Source of the DNA: an uncultured Prevotellaceae bacterium
Lineage (GTDB): Bacteria > Bacteroidota > Bacteroidia > Bacteroidales > Bacteroidaceae
Length of the DNA: 34,627 bases
Direction: 5' to 3'
Assembly (NCBI GenBank): GCA_902784755.1
Contig: CACZVX010000020.1
Coordinates: 31,920 to 66,546 of the forward strand
Within the stretch, counting starts at the first letter, position 1, and each line of letters opens with the position of its first letter. The notes beneath the pieces were generated by a model that did no database searches, was not told the origin of the DNA, and saw only the letters and a list, made by a program, of their open reading frames with translations. Positions 31,743 through 34,627 of this stretch are shown here, in pieces. The position numbers and the translations under genes are program-made.

Positions 31743-33815
31743 TCATTTTTTATTCGCCCGGAACTGCCTGATGACATCACACTTAGAGATGTAGGCGGGC
31801 AGCTTCGAAGCATTCTTGCTGGCAAAATCACTGAGTTCCGCCAAGGCCTGATACTGGTGGGATTCAGGATGAAGCGTCACCGTCACCTTATCCGTTGACC
31901 AGTCCATCTCTTCCTCGGCCCATGGGCCGTCGTAGGCTATGAAAGCCTGACCAAAAAGACTGTTTGCTCGCAGGTTCAGATCAGCTGACTTCTTACTCTC
32001 CCCGAGATACAGGGATGCCAATTTCTCGAAATCAGCCCGACAGGGAAGCAGTTCCGTATAAGCCGACCATCCATAGTCCGTAAGGTACCAGCAGTCGCCG
32101 CAATGGGATGCCTGATCGTAGCGCACCGCCAAGTCGTATGCCACCTCCGCACGATGGGCTTCATTGGCGAGCGGCAACTCATTCTGCAACTGAAGCACCT
32201 CGCGGCAGAACTTCAGTTTCTTGTTCTCTTTCACATCGCCTGTATGAGGACCTTCGGGACCTCCTATTCCCTTGTTCTGGCGCTTCAGCCAGCGGGCTAC
32301 TGACCAATCGCGGTTGGCTGCATAGTAGCTGATATTCTGATTATTAAAGAAACTCACGGGCACCTTCTCCAGCCAGTCAACGGCTTCCATCAGCCGGTTC
32401 TCTGCCATCAGACGGGTACCTATCAGATCGTTGAAATAATCGGCATCTCGCATTGAATGTTCGACCACATAAGCCTCGAAGGCATCCTTATGCCTTTCTG
32501 AAATAAACCGATAATAACCCATCAGCTGGTCCGCAGTAAGACTGTCGAGCGCCATGATGGACTCGCCGCTGTAGTTCCCGTTCCAGCTTTCAGCTGAAAA
32601 CTCCGTGGTGCGTGGTGTCCAATCAGCTCCCATCACGGCAAGTGCCATGTTCTGGTTACCTGCCTGTTTATATTTATTATAAAGTACGCGATGCATAATA
32701 CGGTCACGTGCATTACTGAAGCAGTAGTCCTCTTCTTTCTCGTTGAGCACCTTGCCGTCGAGCCATTCCATCTCCTTGCGAAGTTTCTTTCCCTTGACAC
32801 TTTTACTGCCAGCCATCACCAGCAGACGCACACAGCGGGCATTATCCTTTGTACGCTCGGCACCGCTAAGTTTCATGGCCTCCTCAATGGCCTTAGTAGC
32901 CTGCTTTTCATTACCAATGAGCCAACTTGTCAGGGCTGAGGCCGTTTTCCACAGACAACGATCTTTCACATGTTTGTTTTTGGCAACCTCATCGGCAAAG
33001 GCCACGAACTGGGAGGCTTCGCTCATCGGCAGCTGCACGCGGTCAATGTTCTTGATCCAATCGGCATCATCGGTGTCGATACTCTCTTGCACATTATTAA
33101 CAAAGTCCTGTACCAGATAGTAGAGTGTCGGGGCATTGGGATTCTCCCTATAAATGCTCTGTATGCCCGCCAGATTACGGTATTTGCGCATGGTCCAGCG
33201 AATACTGGTCTGGTCGCCCTGTTCGGCAAAGATGTCGAAAGCAGCTTTCTGCTGGCCCGTATGATAGAGGGCACCGGCATAGATGTTGCGCATCAGATCC
33301 TTGTAGACACTTGCGGGCAGATCTTGCTGCTTCTCCTTCCAATAGGTGATGTTGGCCTCATGGTCCTTCAGCAGCATGTTCGCACGCATGGCCAGCAGCG
33401 CGTACTGTCCGTACAAACGAGTGCCCTTATAACTCGCAGCAGCTTTCTTCATGTCCTGCAACATCTGAGTGCGGGAAGCCAACTGCTCCTTGGTGGGATA
33501 GCTCCACGACTCGCCAAGCTGATCAGAAATGTCGAGATAGTTGTTCAGATGTTCCAGATAGGCTACCATCTCGCGGTCACGCTTTTGCCGGGCGGTCTCC
33601 ATGATTTCCTCCCGATACCAGCGGTAACTGATATGCTCATTGTCCATGTAGGTTTTCCAATACTGATTGAAACGCTCTTCCAGATTGAGGAGGTTCACAT
33701 TTCGGGGTGCTACGTCCATCATGTAGTAGTTGTGAGTAGGATACTCTCCCGAACAGGCCCAGCCCTGAGCAAAACCTAACAGGACCACCAATTTAGTCAG
33801 CAAGAATCTTTTCAT
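31743..33815 (-). CDS. Exported helical-repeat protein of unknown function
   Basis: The 690-residue product (692 from the alternative ATG at 33821) has an N-terminal hydrophobic signal ending near GWA-C, with a cysteine that might be lipidated although the lipobox is not canonical. The body is mainly alpha-helical with TPR-like stretches (for example about 155-205 and 280-345) and many aromatic residues. I do not recognise a named family. The start overlaps the end of the upstream gene by about 23 nt, so the two are translationally coupled and probably work together at the cell envelope. Confidence 0.75.
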   Translation of the reverse strand: MKRFLLTKLVVLLGFAQGWACSGEYPTHNYYMMDVAPRNVNLLNLEERFNQYWKTYMDNEHISYRWYREEIMETARQKRDREMVAYLEHLNNYLDISDQLGESWSYPTKEQLASRTQMLQDMKKAAASYKGTRLYGQYALLAMRANMLLKDHEANITYWKEKQQDLPASVYKDLMRNIYAGALYHTGQQKAAFDIFAEQGDQTSIRWTMRKYRNLAGIQSIYRENPNAPTLYYLVQDFVNNVQESIDTDDADWIKNIDRVQLPMSEASQFVAFADEVAKNKHVKDRCLWKTASALTSWLIGNEKQATKAIEEAMKLSGAERTKDNARCVRLLVMAGSKSVKGKKLRKEMEWLDGKVLNEKEEDYCFSNARDRIMHRVLYNKYKQAGNQNMALAVMGADWTPRTTEFSAESWNGNYSGESIMALDSLTADQLMGYYRFISERHKDAFEAYVVEHSMRDADYFNDLIGTRLMAENRLMEAVDWLEKVPVSFFNNQNISYYAANRDWSVARWLKRQNKGIGGPEGPHTGDVKENKKLKFCREVLQLQNELPLANEAHRAEVAYDLAVRYDQASHCGDCWYLTDYGWSAYTELLPCRADFEKLASLYLGESKKSADLNLRANSLFGQAFIAYDGPWAEEEMDWSTDKVTVTLHPESHQYQALAELSDFASKNASKLPAYISKCDVIRQFRANKK

Positions 33816-34627
33816 AATCATTATGGGTGTATTTTTTTATGTTTTGTTCGTTCAACTCATATAGAATCACTTCGTGATGGATGTCCTCACGCCGCTTTCT
33901 GAGCATATCTCGGGCCTTCATGATTTCCGAAAGGCTGACATCGCGCGTGACTACCATATCCGAGGAAAGCATGGGATATTCATCTTCGCTATGGACAATG
34001 CCTATAAACTTTTCTCCCCGGAAGAGAATCCGCCAACTGAAGATGGGATAGGCAGCGGAAAGGGGCAGCGGATAGCTGGCGAGGTCTTTCAGATAGGGTC
34101 CGACAGCCTGCACGTCGAGAATGGGCTTCTCACAATGGAGGTCGGTGAAGTCGCCTGTGTTATATACCATCAGCACACCCCTGTCGGCAGGAGGAGCCTT
34201 TTGCGAGAGTTGGTGAAGGCGGATGGTCGACGAGAGTCCGATGCCCTTGGCCTTCAGTTCGCTCCTCAGAGAATCCATGAATGCGAAGAAATGCTGCTCC
34301 GTGCGTTGGGTCCAGTCACAGTCTATCTGCACTTCCCTGACGTTGGCGACGTCGTGCGTCTCGTTCATCTGCAGGATGCGTGCGGCAATCTTAAGCGCCA
34401 GTCCCGGAGTCTCTTGGGCCATACATTCGTTGAGGATAAAGACCGTAGGCACTATCTCCAGATTCCGCGGGAATGTGTCCTTGAACTGGATGGTGGCATT
34501 GGGCATAGGTTCTCCCTCCTGCCCCATTACCACGTCGAAATAGCGAACGTAGAGGCGCTGGATGGTATGGTCGCGGATGAAGGACCGTTGAACATCGCTG
34601 AGCTTGAAAACGGTACTCCAATAGTAG
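33793..34627 (-). CDS. Protein of unknown function, DUF3142-like, 5' end cut by window
   Basis: The frame is open to the last base of the window, so the start lies outside; an internal GTG at 34533 is not the true start. The visible 277 residues include YYWSTVFKLS, IQRLYVRYFDV and VQIDCDWTQRTEQHF, followed by a segment of the type KAKGIGLSSTIRLHQL. The strand-DxD pattern resembles the TIM-barrel, glycosidase-like DUF3142 family, but this is from memory and moderate. The last residues overlap the start of the 31743-33815 gene, giving a coupled pair. Confidence 0.65.
   Translation of the reverse strand, partial: YYWSTVFKLSDVQRSFIRDHTIQRLYVRYFDVVMGQEGEPMPNATIQFKDTFPRNLEIVPTVFILNECMAQETPGLALKIAARILQMNETHDVANVREVQIDCDWTQRTEQHFFAFMDSLRSELKAKGIGLSSTIRLHQLSQKAPPADRGVLMVYNTGDFTDLHCEKPILDVQAVGPYLKDLASYPLPLSAAYPIFSWRILFRGEKFIGIVHSEDEYPMLSSDMVVTRDVSLSEIMKARDMLRKRREDIHHEVILYELNEQNIKKYTHNDYEKILAD

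Noticed and set aside
32970-33779. 269-residue plus-strand open frame
   Set aside because: It is antisense to the exported helical-repeat protein, which has a signal peptide and a coupled neighbour; the plus frame has neither.
1-34627. tRNA, rRNA, integrase or phage genes
   Set aside because: I looked for T-loop GGTTCGA-type words, transposase and integrase motifs and phage structural proteins and saw none I could support.

Overview
The window reads as a chromosomal segment of a Prevotella-like member of the Bacteroidales (phylum Bacteroidota). Four lines of sequence evidence support this. Core promoters have the Bacteroidota form TTTG-N19/20-TAnnTTTG, seen complete upstream of four genes and as a -7 box upstream of five more. 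Shine-Dalgarno sequences are nearly absent. There is a BspA-type leucine-rich-repeat surface protein with the C-terminal tail common in Prevotella. Several gene families are typical of the phylum: DUF5686, head-GIN adhesin, periplasmic S9 dipeptidyl peptidase, and a membrane-spanning TPR/AraC regulator. No tRNA, rRNA, transposase, phage or CRISPR gene was seen.

Layout. 1-243 is the 3' end of trmD. 413-1579 is a flavodiiron protein. 1666-3005 (minus) is a two-gene unit with a PH-domain membrane protein and a patatin-like phospholipase. 3065-4744 (minus) is a TPR-membrane-AraC regulator, divergent from a secreted LRR protein (5463-7595) that is followed by a small acidic protein (7614-7829). 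After a 1.3-kb gene-free stretch packed with small palindromic repeats, a second pair of the same design faces it on the minus strand: a secreted protein (9364-10638) followed by a small acidic protein (9140-9331). 10992-13738 holds two peptidases, a Xaa-Pro aminopeptidase and a secreted C1 cysteine peptidase. 14073-17916 is an overlapping recJ-recQ pair. 17977-19020 (minus) is ilvC.

A seven-gene minus-strand run (26191 down to 19226) carries a sugar/polyol-phosphate nucleotidyltransferase, an ATP-grasp protein, a CDP-alcohol phosphotransferase, a HAD phosphatase-like protein, a DUF5686 outer-membrane protein, an acyl-ACP thioesterase and a guanine-deaminase-like enzyme. The first four together suggest synthesis of a CDP-activated head group and its transfer to a lipid. 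A head-GIN lipoprotein (26262-26954) precedes the run. A plus-strand unit cysE - THUMP rRNA methyltransferase - dipeptidyl peptidase IV (27113-31682) ends at a 44-nt perfect palindrome. The window closes with two minus-strand genes of unknown role, the upstream one cut by the window edge.

The most notable points are: (i) two convergent operons that each pair a modular secreted protein with a small acidic protein of the same unrecognised family; (ii) a palindromic intergenic repeat that appears to be inserted in frame into recQ; (iii) an array of mini-hairpins whose stems vary while pairing is kept; (iv) an 87-nt-arm inverted repeat; and (v) the CDP-alcohol operon.
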